The notes: a model not told the origin generated them from the letters alone. A DNA stretch of 36,411 nucleotides from JAJFTV01 sp964426355 (GCA_964426355.1 CAYRRA010000017.1:1-36411); one strand, 5' to 3'. Counted from the stretch's first letter, positions 8,257 to 16,428 are shown. Translations and numbers: made by a program.

Positions 8257-8877
8257 ATGACAAATCCAAAATGGCTGGAATGGGCACAGCAGCTTCAAGC
8301 ACATGCCCAAAACGGGCTGACATACACAATAAACCCTTTCGATGCAGAACGATACCAACAAATACTCGAATTGGCTGCTGAAATCTATTCCAGTTACACC
8401 GAATATGATTTGCCCATCATTCGAGACCTGCTGCAATCCGAGTCGGGTTACATGACACCCAAACTGGATATCCGCGGCGCGGTTTTTCAGGACGGTAAAA
8501 TCTTGTTGGTCAAAGAGTTGTCCGATGGGCGCTGGACGCTGCCGGGCGGCTGGGTAGATGTTAACGAATCTCCCAGTGAAGCAGTCGAACGTGAAGTCTG
8601 GGAAGAATCAGGTTATCGGGTCAAGGCTTCACGCCTGATGGCGTTATTTGACCGCAACAAACACGGGCACCCGGCATTTGTCTTCCACCTCTATAAAATC
8701 TTCATGCAATGCGAACTACTCGGTGGTGAGCCGCATGACAGCCTGGAAACCGCCGACGCTCAATTTTATTCCGAAGATGATATTCCGCCGCTTTCGATGG
8801 GTCGTACAACACCCGAAGTTCTCACACGTCTCTTCGAGCTTCACCGCCACCCTGAACATCCAGCAGAATTCGATTGA
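8257..8877 (+). CDS. NUDIX hydrolase with Nudix_N-type N-terminal domain
   Basis: A 206-aa cytoplasmic hydrolase for nucleoside diphosphate-linked substrates. Residues 1-60 form the helical N-terminal domain seen in a subgroup of ADP-ribose pyrophosphatase-like NUDIX proteins (starts PKWLEWAQQLQ, ends YDLPIIRDLL). The NUDIX box is complete at 98-120: Gly98, Glu104, Arg112, Glu113, Glu116, Glu117, Gly119, matching Gx5Ex7REUxEExGU with all metal-binding glutamates. Start ATG 8257 has GAGGAG 5 nt upstream. The exact substrate (ADP-ribose, CDP-choline or a similar compound) cannot be read from the sequence. The lipoprotein gene 55 nt downstream may be co-transcribed, though no functional tie is evident. 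Confidence 0.88.
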   Translation: MTNPKWLEWAQQLQAHAQNGLTYTINPFDAERYQQILELAAEIYSSYTEYDLPIIRDLLQSESGYMTPKLDIRGAVFQDGKILLVKELSDGRWTLPGGWVDVNESPSEAVEREVWEESGYRVKASRLMALFDRNKHGHPAFVFHLYKIFMQCELLGGEPHDSLETADAQFYSEDDIPPLSMGRTTPEVLTRLFELHRHPEHPAEFD

Positions 8878-8932
8878 GCCTCCAGAAAAACAAGATGTGA
8901 CCTTTGGAAAAGGAGATCCGCCTGGAACAATC

Positions 8933-10369
8933 ATGAAAAAAATCCCCTTTCTAATCCTCATATTGAGCCTGCTGTTTTCTGCCTGCTCAAACAATAATCC
9001 GCCATTAACCACACCGGAAAATGACGAGAAACCCGCTATCGAAACCACTATCGCCACAGAAAAACCTACAATAATGCCTGCTTTGCAGGAGCCCACACCC
9101 ACCGCCACACCCCATCCCCTGCTCACTGTGGAACCCTCACAATTGGAAAACACAAAGCTGTACTTTTGGCATCCCTGGAGCGGTCAGCTTGCACAGAAAC
9201 TGGATACCATCGTGAATGAGTTCAATCAAAGCAACCTGTGGGGTATCCAGGTTTATACGTTTGCAATGGGTGGAAACAATACCTTGATAGACCGTTTTGA
9301 ACAAAGCATGCAAAATGGTGAAACCCCAAATGTCATCCTGGCTCCCTCTGAACTGCTGTTGCTCTGGCAAAAGCAGTACCAGGCATTTACTCCTGTGAAC
9401 ACCTATCTTCAGGATTCTCAATGGGGTCTCACCGCGCAAGAACGCGCGGACATCCCTCCCCTTTACTGGCAGCAAGACAGCCTGGCGGGTGAACAGGTAA
9501 GCATTCCGGCAACACGCGATTTGCACGTGCTTCTTTACAACCAATCCTGGGCAAATGAATTGGGGTTCTTCAGCGCTCCCCAATCTTGGAATGGTTTCAC
9601 CCGGCAAATTTGTGCCGCAGCAGAAGAACGAAAGGCTATTGATGAAACGGGCGGGTGGATCATCGATACAGACCCGCTGACGACCTTGAGCTGGGTACTC
9701 ACCAGAAACCCGCCAGCATTGTATAATGCCGAAACAGACCAGTATCGTTTCAACAATGCACAGGCACGGGAAACCTTCAGTGCCCTGCGCGGATTGCTGG
9801 ATGATGGCTGCGCCTGGAATAGTCGGCTGCCCAAACCCTATGATTATTTTGCCAACCGGCAAACCCTGCTTTATAGTGGTAGCTTGCAGGATATCCTGCT
9901 GCAAAGCCAGGCAATGAAAAAAGCACAAAACACGGATGAATGGGATATATTGCCATTCCCCGTTGATGATGGAAAACCTGTGGTATTGATGAATGGCAAT
10001 TCCTATGCGGTGCGGCAAACCACTCCGGCTGAACAGCTTGCTTCCTGGATATTCATTCGTTGGCTCATCTTACCGCGCCACCAGGTCAAATTGACTGAAG
10101 CCAGTGGTTTACTGCCGGTCAGTGCATCCGCTTTTGAAACCTTGCAGGATTTTCGTGCAGCTCACCCGCAGTGGGATACTGCCGTGGGATTGATCCCACT
10201 TGCCACACCTGCTCCCCAAAGCGGCTCATGGAGTATTGCCCAAACCATCCTGGAAGATGCTGCCTGGCAAACATACCAGACCTTTACAAAACCAGAAGAC
10301 ATCCCCACCATTCTCCAGGAGTTGGATGAACTCATCCCCGAGGTATTATCCATGAACGGTTTGGATTAA
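8933..10369 (+). CDS. Extracellular solute-binding lipoprotein (ABC type 1 family-like)
   Basis: Starts at ATG 8933 with a lipoprotein signal (charged KK, hydrophobic core, lipobox FSAC with Cys18), followed by a Thr/Pro-rich linker. The mature part resembles MalE/UgpB-type solute-binding proteins (SBP_bac_1): the domain opens KLYFWHPWSG, has a conserved region around NVILAPSELLLLWQ, and a late NGNSYAV segment. At 478 aa it is near the family's usual length. It should sit on the outer face of the membrane and bind a sugar or similar ligand. No permease or ATPase gene is nearby, so it is an orphan here. The nearest AGGAG is 17 nt before the start, a long spacing; a GGA at 7 nt may serve instead. 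Confidence 0.8.
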   Translation: MKKIPFLILILSLLFSACSNNNPPLTTPENDEKPAIETTIATEKPTIMPALQEPTPTATPHPLLTVEPSQLENTKLYFWHPWSGQLAQKLDTIVNEFNQSNLWGIQVYTFAMGGNNTLIDRFEQSMQNGETPNVILAPSELLLLWQKQYQAFTPVNTYLQDSQWGLTAQERADIPPLYWQQDSLAGEQVSIPATRDLHVLLYNQSWANELGFFSAPQSWNGFTRQICAAAEERKAIDETGGWIIDTDPLTTLSWVLTRNPPALYNAETDQYRFNNAQARETFSALRGLLDDGCAWNSRLPKPYDYFANRQTLLYSGSLQDILLQSQAMKKAQNTDEWDILPFPVDDGKPVVLMNGNSYAVRQTTPAEQLASWIFIRWLILPRHQVKLTEASGLLPVSASAFETLQDFRAAHPQWDTAVGLIPLATPAPQSGSWSIAQTILEDAAWQTYQTFTKPEDIPTILQELDELIPEVLSMNGLD

Positions 10370-10418
10370 GAGGATAGACCGTTAAAAAATTACACTAATG
10401 CAAATTTCACAAAACCTA

Positions 10419-10446
10419 TTGACTTATTATTTAAAACCATTATAAT
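10419..10446 (+). promoter_or_regulatory. Promoter of the ilv operon
   Basis: TTGACT (10419-10424), 16-nt spacer, TATAAT (10441-10446). The start would be near 10453, only about 15 nt before the leader-peptide ATG, as expected for an attenuation leader. Confidence 0.8.
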
Positions 10447-10467
10447 AACTTGAAATTCGGAGTAAAA

Positions 10468-10566
10468 ATGCCAATTACTTTTTCCATTATTATTGTCCTT
10501 CTTGTCCTGGTTCTTGTTGTTATTGAGAACCCGGTTCCGGTTGGGCAGGTGGCTAAAAGTAAGTAG
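10468..10566 (+). CDS. ilv operon leader peptide 1 (Ile/Val/Leu-rich)
   Basis: A 32-aa ORF with GGAG 5 nt upstream of its ATG. Residues 7-19 are 13 consecutive branched-chain residues (Ile, Val and Leu mixed); Pro, Gly and Lys follow. This matches the leader peptides of enteric ilvB and ilvGMEDA by design, not by sequence. Ribosome stalling at the Ile/Val/Leu run when charged tRNA is short would free the antiterminator strand GUUGGGC(A)GGU (10540-10550) in the last third of the ORF. Its stop lies 28 nt before attenuator 1. The sequence shows the ORF, ribosome site and pairings; regulation is inferred. Confidence 0.88.
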   Translation: MPITFSIIIVLLVLVLVVIENPVPVGQVAKSK

Positions 10567-10594
10567 ACCAGGCAAGAAGGTCAAAAAGAAAAAA

Positions 10595-10626
10595 GAAACC
10601 GCCCAACAAATCGGGCGGTTTTTTTT
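10595..10626 (+). terminator. Attenuator 1 of the ilv operon
   Basis: AACCGCCC (10597-10604) pairs with GGGCGGTT (10613-10620), followed by a T-run. The 5' arm ACC-GCCCAAC (10598-10607) can instead pair with GUUGGGC(A)GGU (10540-10550) inside leader peptide 1: 10 bp with one bulged A. The two structures are mutually exclusive. Confidence 0.9.
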
Positions 10627-10643
10627 GTAACAGGATCAAAAAC

Positions 10644-10745
10644 ATGTTTACTGCAAAGCTCGCGATCGTCATTATTATTCTTGTCATTGTCGTTGTTCTC
10701 CTTCTTGTTGAGAACCGGCTTAGATTTGGGATGGTTGGATCGTAA
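10644..10745 (+). CDS. ilv operon leader peptide 2 (Ile/Val/Leu-rich)
   Basis: A second leader ORF of 33 aa with AGGA 8 nt upstream. Residues 8-22 are 15 consecutive Ile/Val/Leu residues. The tail contains VEN-R-L and RFGMV; leader 1 has a similar IENPV at the same position, and RFGMV recurs in leader 3 because the antiterminator strand is encoded there. It begins 17 nt after the T-run of attenuator 1, so the operon has two attenuators in tandem before ilvD. Confidence 0.88.
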   Translation: MFTAKLAIVIIILVIVVVLLLVENRLRFGMVGS

Positions 10746-10773
10746 AAAAAGCGAGCACAATCAAGGAAGAGCG

Positions 10774-10802
10774 AAAAAACCACCCAAACCGGGTGGTTTT
10801 TT
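10774..10802 (+). terminator. Attenuator 2 of the ilv operon
   Basis: ACCACCC (10779-10785) pairs with GGGTGGT (10791-10797), extended by A:T pairs and a T-run to 10802. The alternative partner is UUUGGG(A)UGGUU (10725-10736) in leader 2, pairing with AACCACCCAAA (10778-10788): 11 bp with one bulged A. The ilvD ribosome site follows 13 nt later. Confidence 0.9.
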
Positions 10803-10826
10803 GTAAATAACAACAAGGAGAAACAA

Positions 10827-12503
10827 ATGCGTTCAGAACAGGTTAAGAAAGGCATCGAACACGCCCCACACAGAGCTCTTTTGCGGGCAGCAGGGACCGA
10901 CTCGCAGAATTTTTCAAAACCGTTTATCGCGGTCGTCAACTCATATGCTGATATTGTTCCCGGACATGTCCATCTCAATCGCTTTGCAAAAATTGTCAAA
11001 GAAGCTGTCCGCTCCGCTGGCGGTGTGCCTTTTGAATTTAACACCATTGCCATCTGCGACGGTATTGCGATGGGACACATCGGGATGAAATATTCACTCG
11101 CTTCCCGCGAATTAATTGCCGATTCAGTCGAATCAATGATCGAGGCGCACCGCTTCGACGGCATGGTCTGTATTCCCAACTGCGACAAGGTGGTGCCAGG
11201 TATGTTGATGGCTGCTATGCGTCTCAACATCCCCGCCATATTTGTCTCTGGCGGACCCATGCGAGCCGGCAAATTACCCGATGGAAAAGCAATTGACCTG
11301 ATTTCTGTTTTTGAAGGCGTGGGAGCATTCCAGGCAGGGCAAATTACCGCAGAAGAATTGGAAGAACTGGAAACCAACGCCTGTCCATCTTGCGGCTCCT
11401 GCGCTGGCATGTTCACCGCCAACAGCATGAACTGCCTGATGGAACCTTTAGGAATGGCTCTGCCGTATAACGGCACCGCCCTGGCGCAGACAGAAGAACG
11501 CGAAAAGCTCGCTGTCGAAGCCGGGCAGCGCATCATCGAACTGGTTTCTCGCGGGATCACCCCGCGCCAGATCGTAACGCGCGAAGCCGTCGACGACGCG
11601 TTCGCCGTGGATATGGCAATGGGTGGCTCAACCAACACTGTCCTCCACACGCTTGCCATCGTCAATGAAGCCGGGTTGGAATATCCACTGGAGCGCATCA
11701 ATGCCGCCGCTGCTCGCGTGCCTCATCTATCCAAGGTCAGCCCAGCGGGTAAATGGCACATCGAAGATGTTCACGCCGCTGGTGGCGTACCCGCCATCAT
11801 GAAAGAGCTCTCCCGCGTGGATGGGTTGATGCACCTCGACCGTCTCACCGTGACCGGAAAAACCTTCGGGGAGACCCTCGAAAACGTATCGACCCGCGAT
11901 GACGAAATAATCCGGCGCATCGAAAACCCGCATTCCTCGACAGGCGGTCTTGCAATCCTCTTCGGCAATCTCGCTCCCAAAGGTGCAGTGATTAAAAGTG
12001 GCGGTGTCAGTGAAGGCATGCGCAAATTCTGCGGACCGGCACGGATCTTTGAATCGCAAGAAAATGCCATGCAAGGCATCATGAGCGGTCTAGTCAAAGC
12101 CGGTGACGTCGTCGTCATTCGATATGAAGGTCCACGCGGGGGACCGGGGATGCAGGAAATGCTCAGCCCTACCAGCGCTTTAATGGGCATGGGGCTGGGA
12201 GAGTCGGTGGCACTGATCACCGATGGACGCTTCTCCGGTGGCACGCGCGGCGCCTGTATCGGACATATCTCACCCGAAGCCGCCAGCGGGGGACCCATTG
12301 CGGCGCTTCAACCCGGCGACATGATTGAAATCGACCTGGACGCACGATCTCTGAATGTCAGGCTGTCAGATGACGAAATAAAAAATCGGTTGAGCAGCCT
12401 GCCGCCCTTTGTCTCGAAGATAGAAAGTAAATGGTTGAAACGGTATTCCCGTTTTGTGACCAGTGCGGATCAGGGTGCGGTATTGCTCAGCGACACAATC
12501 TAA
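10827..12503 (+). CDS. ilvD: Dihydroxy-acid dehydratase
   Basis: A 558-aa Fe-S enzyme that dehydrates dihydroxy-isovalerate and dihydroxy-methylvalerate to the 2-keto acids of the valine and isoleucine pathways. Cluster-ligand regions are visible: ICDGI (Cys77), the IPNCDKVVPG motif (Cys119) and CPSCGSCAGMFTANSM (Cys186, 189, 192). The C-terminal GGTRGACIGHISPEAASGGP signature is also present. The length is standard. The start ATG 10827 has GGAG 7 nt upstream. First gene of the operon, after two tandem attenuators; 16 nt separate it from ilvB. The order ilvD-ilvB-ilvN-ilvC is a common bacterial arrangement. Confidence 0.96.
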   Translation: MRSEQVKKGIEHAPHRALLRAAGTDSQNFSKPFIAVVNSYADIVPGHVHLNRFAKIVKEAVRSAGGVPFEFNTIAICDGIAMGHIGMKYSLASRELIADSVESMIEAHRFDGMVCIPNCDKVVPGMLMAAMRLNIPAIFVSGGPMRAGKLPDGKAIDLISVFEGVGAFQAGQITAEELEELETNACPSCGSCAGMFTANSMNCLMEPLGMALPYNGTALAQTEEREKLAVEAGQRIIELVSRGITPRQIVTREAVDDAFAVDMAMGGSTNTVLHTLAIVNEAGLEYPLERINAAAARVPHLSKVSPAGKWHIEDVHAAGGVPAIMKELSRVDGLMHLDRLTVTGKTFGETLENVSTRDDEIIRRIENPHSSTGGLAILFGNLAPKGAVIKSGGVSEGMRKFCGPARIFESQENAMQGIMSGLVKAGDVVVIRYEGPRGGPGMQEMLSPTSALMGMGLGESVALITDGRFSGGTRGACIGHISPEAASGGPIAALQPGDMIEIDLDARSLNVRLSDDEIKNRLSSLPPFVSKIESKWLKRYSRFVTSADQGAVLLSDTI

Positions 12504-12519
12504 CCCCAGGAGAGGAAAA

Positions 12520-14199
12520 ATGAAAATTACTGGAGCACAAATCGTTTGGGAAACATTACTAAAAGAAGGCGTAAACACGGTTTTCGGTTATCCCGGGGGG
12601 AGTGTGCTCCCGCTTTACGATGCCATGTTGAATTACCCGATCCACCATGTACTTACCCGTCATGAACAAGGTGCTGTTCACATGGCAGATGGTTATGCGC
12701 GCGCAGGTGGGGGCGTTGGGGTCGCTATCGCCACGTCCGGACCCGGCACCACCAATATGGTCACCGGAATCGCCACAGCATATCTTGATTCCTCGCCCAT
12801 TGTTTGTCTTACCGGGCAAGTATCGGCAAATTTATTGGGATACGATGCTTTCCAGGAAGTGGACACCACCGGTATCACCATGCCGATCACCAAACACAAT
12901 TACCTGGTAACGGACATTGAAGAATTGGGGATGGTGATGAAAGAGGCTTTTTATATTGCGCGCAGTGGTCGTCCAGGACCGGTTTTGGTGGACATCCCCA
13001 GGAATATTCAAACAGCGGTCATAGATTGGGATTATGACATGCTCACCTTCAATCTGCCGGGATATGAAATCGAAGGGTCAATCAGTGAAAACGAGCTCAA
13101 TACCGCCATCAGGATGATTTCGCAGGCGAAAAAGCCCATTATCCTGGCTGGGCGTGGCATCCTGATCAGCCATGCAGAAGATGAACTGCGCAAATTCGCC
13201 GAGAAAACACAAACCCCGGTTGCCGCCACCCTGCTCGGCATTGGCTGCCTGCCAGCAGAACACCCGCTTTACCTCGGTATGATGGGACTGCACGGTGACC
13301 CCTGGGTGAACCAGGCAATTCAAAAGTGCGACCTGGTGATTGCGCTTGGGATGCGCTTTGATGACCGCGCAACCGGAAAAACAGAAGAGTTCGCTCCCCT
13401 CGCAAGGAAGATTCATATCGATATCGACCCTACTGAAATCAACAAGAATGTTCATGTTGATTTAGGCATTCCAGCAAATCTGAAAGAAGCTTTGAGCGTG
13501 CTCCATCAGCATGTTCAACCGCTTTCCCGCCCGGACTGGCTGGAGGATATCCATACTGATGTGATGGCTGCAGGTGAGCGGGATTTCAGCCGAACACCTG
13601 ATGACGGCGCATTGCACGGCATACAGGTTATCAGGCATTTATGGCAGTTGACCCATGAGAACGCATTAATCGTTACTGACGTGGGGCAGCATCAGATGTG
13701 GGCTGCACAGTATTTCAAAATTAGCAATCCCAACACTGCCATCACCTCCGGCGGACTGGGAACGATGGGGTTTTCCCTGCCGGCTGCCATCGGTGCAAAA
13801 TTCGCACAACCCAGGCGCGATGTCTGGGTAATCAACGGCGATGGCAGCTTCCAGATGACCCAATCCGAGTTATCGACCATTCGACAGGAAAATCTGAAGA
13901 TCAACATCGCGGTCATTAACAACGGTTATCTCGGCATGGTCAGGCAACTCCAGGATGTCTATTGCGACAACCGTCATTCAGCCGTTGCCATCACGTCTCC
14001 TGATCTGGTCAAGATTGCTGAAGCGCACGGGCTGGAAGGTATCCGCGTTACGCAGCCATCTGAGATCAATGCTGCAATACGACACGCCCAGGAAACAAAA
14101 AACTCCGTCCTGATCGATTTTCAAGTTGAGAAGGATGAAATGGTGTACCCAATGGTGCCAGCAGGCACCAGTCTTGAAAACATGATCCGCCGCGCATAA
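12520..14199 (+). CDS. ilvB: Acetolactate synthase large subunit (copy 1)
   Basis: A 559-aa thiamine-diphosphate enzyme that condenses pyruvate with pyruvate or 2-ketobutyrate, the first common step of valine, leucine and isoleucine synthesis. The N-terminal domain has VFGYPGG and the catalytic glutamate in LTRHEQGAVHMADGYARA. The C-terminal ThDP motif starts GDGSF and ends about 26 residues later with INN. ATG 12520 follows AGGAGAGG by 4 nt. Reading from an earlier in-frame start (12463) would overlap ilvD, so I reject it. Pairs with the ilvN gene 59 nt downstream. A close paralogue lies at 16429. Confidence 0.96.
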   Translation: MKITGAQIVWETLLKEGVNTVFGYPGGSVLPLYDAMLNYPIHHVLTRHEQGAVHMADGYARAGGGVGVAIATSGPGTTNMVTGIATAYLDSSPIVCLTGQVSANLLGYDAFQEVDTTGITMPITKHNYLVTDIEELGMVMKEAFYIARSGRPGPVLVDIPRNIQTAVIDWDYDMLTFNLPGYEIEGSISENELNTAIRMISQAKKPIILAGRGILISHAEDELRKFAEKTQTPVAATLLGIGCLPAEHPLYLGMMGLHGDPWVNQAIQKCDLVIALGMRFDDRATGKTEEFAPLARKIHIDIDPTEINKNVHVDLGIPANLKEALSVLHQHVQPLSRPDWLEDIHTDVMAAGERDFSRTPDDGALHGIQVIRHLWQLTHENALIVTDVGQHQMWAAQYFKISNPNTAITSGGLGTMGFSLPAAIGAKFAQPRRDVWVINGDGSFQMTQSELSTIRQENLKINIAVINNGYLGMVRQLQDVYCDNRHSAVAITSPDLVKIAEAHGLEGIRVTQPSEINAAIRHAQETKNSVLIDFQVEKDEMVYPMVPAGTSLENMIRRA

Positions 14200-14258
14200 T
14201 ACTGCGAGATCGTAATCATCAAATCTTTGAGAAGAAGGAAAAAGAAAGGATAAGTAAA

Positions 14259-14831
14259 ATGCAGCACACAATCATTGCACTGGTAGAAGACAAACCCGGC
14301 GTACTCAACCGGATTGTCTCGCTCTTCCGCAAACGGAATTTTAATATCGATTCGCTTACAGTCAGTAAGACTGAAAAGCCAGGGTTATCTCGAATGACCA
14401 TCATTCTTGACAACACCCAGGTCAACGTCAGCCGCCTGACCCTCTACCTGAGAAAATTGATCAATGTCATTCACGTCCAGGACCTCACCAACACCCCCAT
14501 GGTTTGTCGTGACCTGGCGCTCATCAAAGTTTCTGCAAGCATGATGACCCGCAAGGATATCATGCAACTGGTTGACACGTTTCATGCCCGTGTTGTGGAT
14601 GTCGCTTCTGATTCACTCATGATTGAAATCACCGGCAGCAACGAAAAGATTGAATCGTTCACCGAAATGATGCAACCTTTTGGCATCATCGAAATTGCCC
14701 GTTCCGGGGCTGTTGGAATGGCACGCGGACGCTCTTCACTCGCTGGCTTCGTGCAAATGACCAATGAACCTGCTGTTATCCCACAATCCATCCTTACTGC
14801 AATTCCAACCGTTGGAGGAACTCATGGCTAA
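14259..14831 (+). CDS. ilvN: Acetolactate synthase small (regulatory) subunit
   Basis: A 190-aa ACT-domain regulator that activates the large subunit and confers valine feedback inhibition. The ACT domain is at residues 1-75: it opens MQHTIIALVEDKPGVLNRIV and continues FNIDSLTVSKTE. The C-terminal ALS_ss_C domain follows. The protein is somewhat longer than the usual 160-175 aa, with an extension after RSGAVGMARG. The start is behind AAGGATAAG. Its stop overlaps the ilvC start by 8 nt (14824-14831), so the two are likely translationally coupled. Confidence 0.95.
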   Translation: MQHTIIALVEDKPGVLNRIVSLFRKRNFNIDSLTVSKTEKPGLSRMTIILDNTQVNVSRLTLYLRKLINVIHVQDLTNTPMVCRDLALIKVSASMMTRKDIMQLVDTFHARVVDVASDSLMIEITGSNEKIESFTEMMQPFGIIEIARSGAVGMARGRSSLAGFVQMTNEPAVIPQSILTAIPTVGGTHG

Positions 14832-15876
14832 ATTGACTTTCGGCGACATCCAGGAAACCGTTATCACCCGGGATGAATTCCCGCTAGAAAAAGCTCGAAA
14901 AGTATTGGAAAACGAAGTGGTTGCTGTTCTTGGATACGGAGTTCAAGGACCCGCTCAGGCGCTTAATATGCGCGACAATGGTATTCGCGTGATTGTCGGA
15001 CAAAAGCAAGGCTCTCCCAACTGGGATAAAGCCATACAGGACGGTTGGGAGCCCGGTGTAACGCTCTTCAGCCTGGATGAAGCCGCCCGCCGCGGGACCA
15101 TCATCCAATACCTGGTTTCAGATGCAGGGCAAATGTTGATGTGGGAAACAATCAAACCATTGCTCAACCCCGGTGATGCACTTTACTTCTCTCACGGTTT
15201 TTCAACCGTCTACAGCGATCAAACCGGCGTCGTTCCTCCAGAATATGTGGATGTAATCCTGGTTGCGCCTAAAGGTTCGGGCACCTCCGTGCGCGCGAAT
15301 TTTCTGAATGGCTCCGGTATCAACAGCAGTTACGCCGTTATGCAAGATTACACCGGAAGAGCCGAGGAACGCACGCTGGCGGTAGGAATTGCCATCGGGT
15401 CAGGTTATCTCTTCCAGACCACTTTCGAACATGAAGTGCACAGTGACCTCACCGGCGAGAGAGGCGTGCTGATGGGAGCGCTTGCCGGCATGATGGAAGC
15501 CCAATACAACGTGCTGCGCAGTAACGGGCATACCCCCAGTGAAGCCTTCAATGAGACCGTGGAAGAACTCACCCAAAGCCTGATCCGCCTGGTGGGGCAA
15601 AACGGAATGGATTGGATGTATGCCAACTGCAGCACCACCGCGCAGCGCGGTGCGCTCGACTGGCGGCACGCCTTCCGCGATGCCGTTGCGCCCGTATTTG
15701 AAAAACTTTACCAATCGGTTGTTTCGGGTGAAGAAACACGCGTCGTGCTGCAAGCCAACAGCGCACCAGACTACAAAGCGCGCCTGACCGCAGAATTAGA
15801 AGAAATGCGCCTGTCAGAAATGTGGCGAGCAGGCGCAACAGTGCGCTCACTGCGCCCGGAAAACTGGAAAAAATAA
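14824..15876 (+). CDS. ilvC: Ketol-acid reductoisomerase
   Basis: A 350-aa NADPH-dependent enzyme that converts acetolactate or acetohydroxybutyrate to the dihydroxy acid. The nucleotide-binding loop VLGYGVQGPAQALN is at about residues 35-48 with VIVGQKQGSPNWDKA after it. The C-terminal catalytic domain has EHEVHSDLTGERGVL (metal ligands). The N-terminus (starts MAKLTFGDIQ and continues TRDEFPLEKA) and the GYGVQGPAQ loop resemble the fungal and Bacteroidetes-type enzyme more than the usual bacterial class I form (GYGSQGHAHALNL). ATG 14824 follows GGAGG by 5 nt and overlaps the ilvN stop. Confidence 0.94.
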   Translation: MAKLTFGDIQETVITRDEFPLEKARKVLENEVVAVLGYGVQGPAQALNMRDNGIRVIVGQKQGSPNWDKAIQDGWEPGVTLFSLDEAARRGTIIQYLVSDAGQMLMWETIKPLLNPGDALYFSHGFSTVYSDQTGVVPPEYVDVILVAPKGSGTSVRANFLNGSGINSSYAVMQDYTGRAEERTLAVGIAIGSGYLFQTTFEHEVHSDLTGERGVLMGALAGMMEAQYNVLRSNGHTPSEAFNETVEELTQSLIRLVGQNGMDWMYANCSTTAQRGALDWRHAFRDAVAPVFEKLYQSVVSGEETRVVLQANSAPDYKARLTAELEEMRLSEMWRAGATVRSLRPENWKK

Positions 15877-15905
15877 GCCACTCTTAGTGAAAAGGAGATG
15901 ATCTC

Positions 15906-16106
15906 ATGAAAAAAACGCAGAATAAAAGAACAAAACGAACAGGAAGCCCCATGCTGGCACGCAGCCCTGAAGCCTTCCCGAAACTGACCATCTTTCCCGA
16001 AGGATGGGATCTTGAACAGCCTTCGAACGAAGCCATGCTGGCACAGGCAAAGAAGAAAAAAAAGAACCAGTACAGCTTTCCAAAAACAACCGATGCAATC
16101 CTGTAG
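15906..16106 (+). CDS. Small basic protein downstream of ilvC (hypothetical)
   Basis: A 66-aa ORF with a strong AGGAG 8 nt before its ATG, beginning 29 nt after ilvC. It is very basic: a Lys/Arg-rich N-terminus and a run of lysines near residue 54, plus a Pro-rich centre (FPKLTIFPEGWDLEQP). No membrane segment or known domain is seen. It sits between the ilvC stop and leader 3 and would be on the same transcript. The good ribosome site supports translation, but the sequence could also be a spacer. Confidence 0.45.
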   Translation: MKKTQNKRTKRTGSPMLARSPEAFPKLTIFPEGWDLEQPSNEAMLAQAKKKKKNQYSFPKTTDAIL

Positions 16107-16233
16107 CACTGGTTTGAGAATCGCCCGGCGCTCTCCCGGAAAATTACTTTCTTCGAAGTGTTTTTGGATTCTTGGGGCGTATCCAGGAAATCAAAGTAAG
16201 GGAAACTGAGTAATTCTACGTGGATCAAAGAAA
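16107..16233 (+). other. Spacer between small ORF and leader 3
   Basis: 127 nt without a gene. I looked for a promoter for leader 3 and the second ilvB and found no convincing -35/-10 pair, so read-through from the ilvDBNC transcript is possible. Confidence 0.35.
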
Positions 16234-16338
16234 ATGAAACCATCTCAACAGATAGCAACCCTGTCCATCATTATTATTATCATTATTACGAGAAGCCTCC
16301 AACGCTTTGGGATGGTCAGGTCAGGGTTTTATCTGTAA
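16234..16338 (+). CDS. Leader peptide 3, isoleucine-run, upstream of second ilvB
   Basis: A 34-aa leader ORF in which residues 12-18 are seven consecutive Ile codons (ATC ATT ATT ATT ATC ATT ATT) flanked by Leu10 and Thr19. Unlike leaders 1 and 2 it has almost no Val in the run, so stalling should report isoleucyl-tRNA. The ribosome site is weak (GGA 9 nt upstream). The tail RFGMV encodes the antiterminator strand CUUUGGG(A)UGG (16305-16315). The stop is 18 nt before attenuator 3. Confidence 0.82.
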   Translation: MKPSQQIATLSIIIIIIITRSLQRFGMVRSGFYL

Positions 16339-16356
16339 AGAAAACACAGGAAGACG

Positions 16357-16388
16357 AAAAAAGCCACCCAAAGCAGGGTGGCTTTTTT
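16357..16388 (+). terminator. Attenuator 3, before second ilvB
   Basis: AAGCCACCC (16361-16369) pairs with GGGTGGCTT (16376-16384), followed by a T-run. The alternative partner is CUUUGGG(A)UGG (16305-16315) pairing with CCACCCAAAG (16364-16373): 10 bp with one bulged A, as in attenuators 1 and 2. The ATG of the second ilvB is 41 nt downstream. Confidence 0.9.
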
Positions 16389-16428
16389 GTTGGTAAATAC
16401 ACAAAAATCAAAACTGAGGAGTGATTGA

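Noticed and set aside
9137..10018. 293-codon minus-strand frame over the solute-binding lipoprotein.
   Set aside because: Antisense to a lipoprotein with clear signal peptide and family features.
10553..11701. Long minus-strand open frame over ilvD and the second leader.
   Set aside because: Antisense shadow of ilvD; it would also run through the attenuator T-runs.
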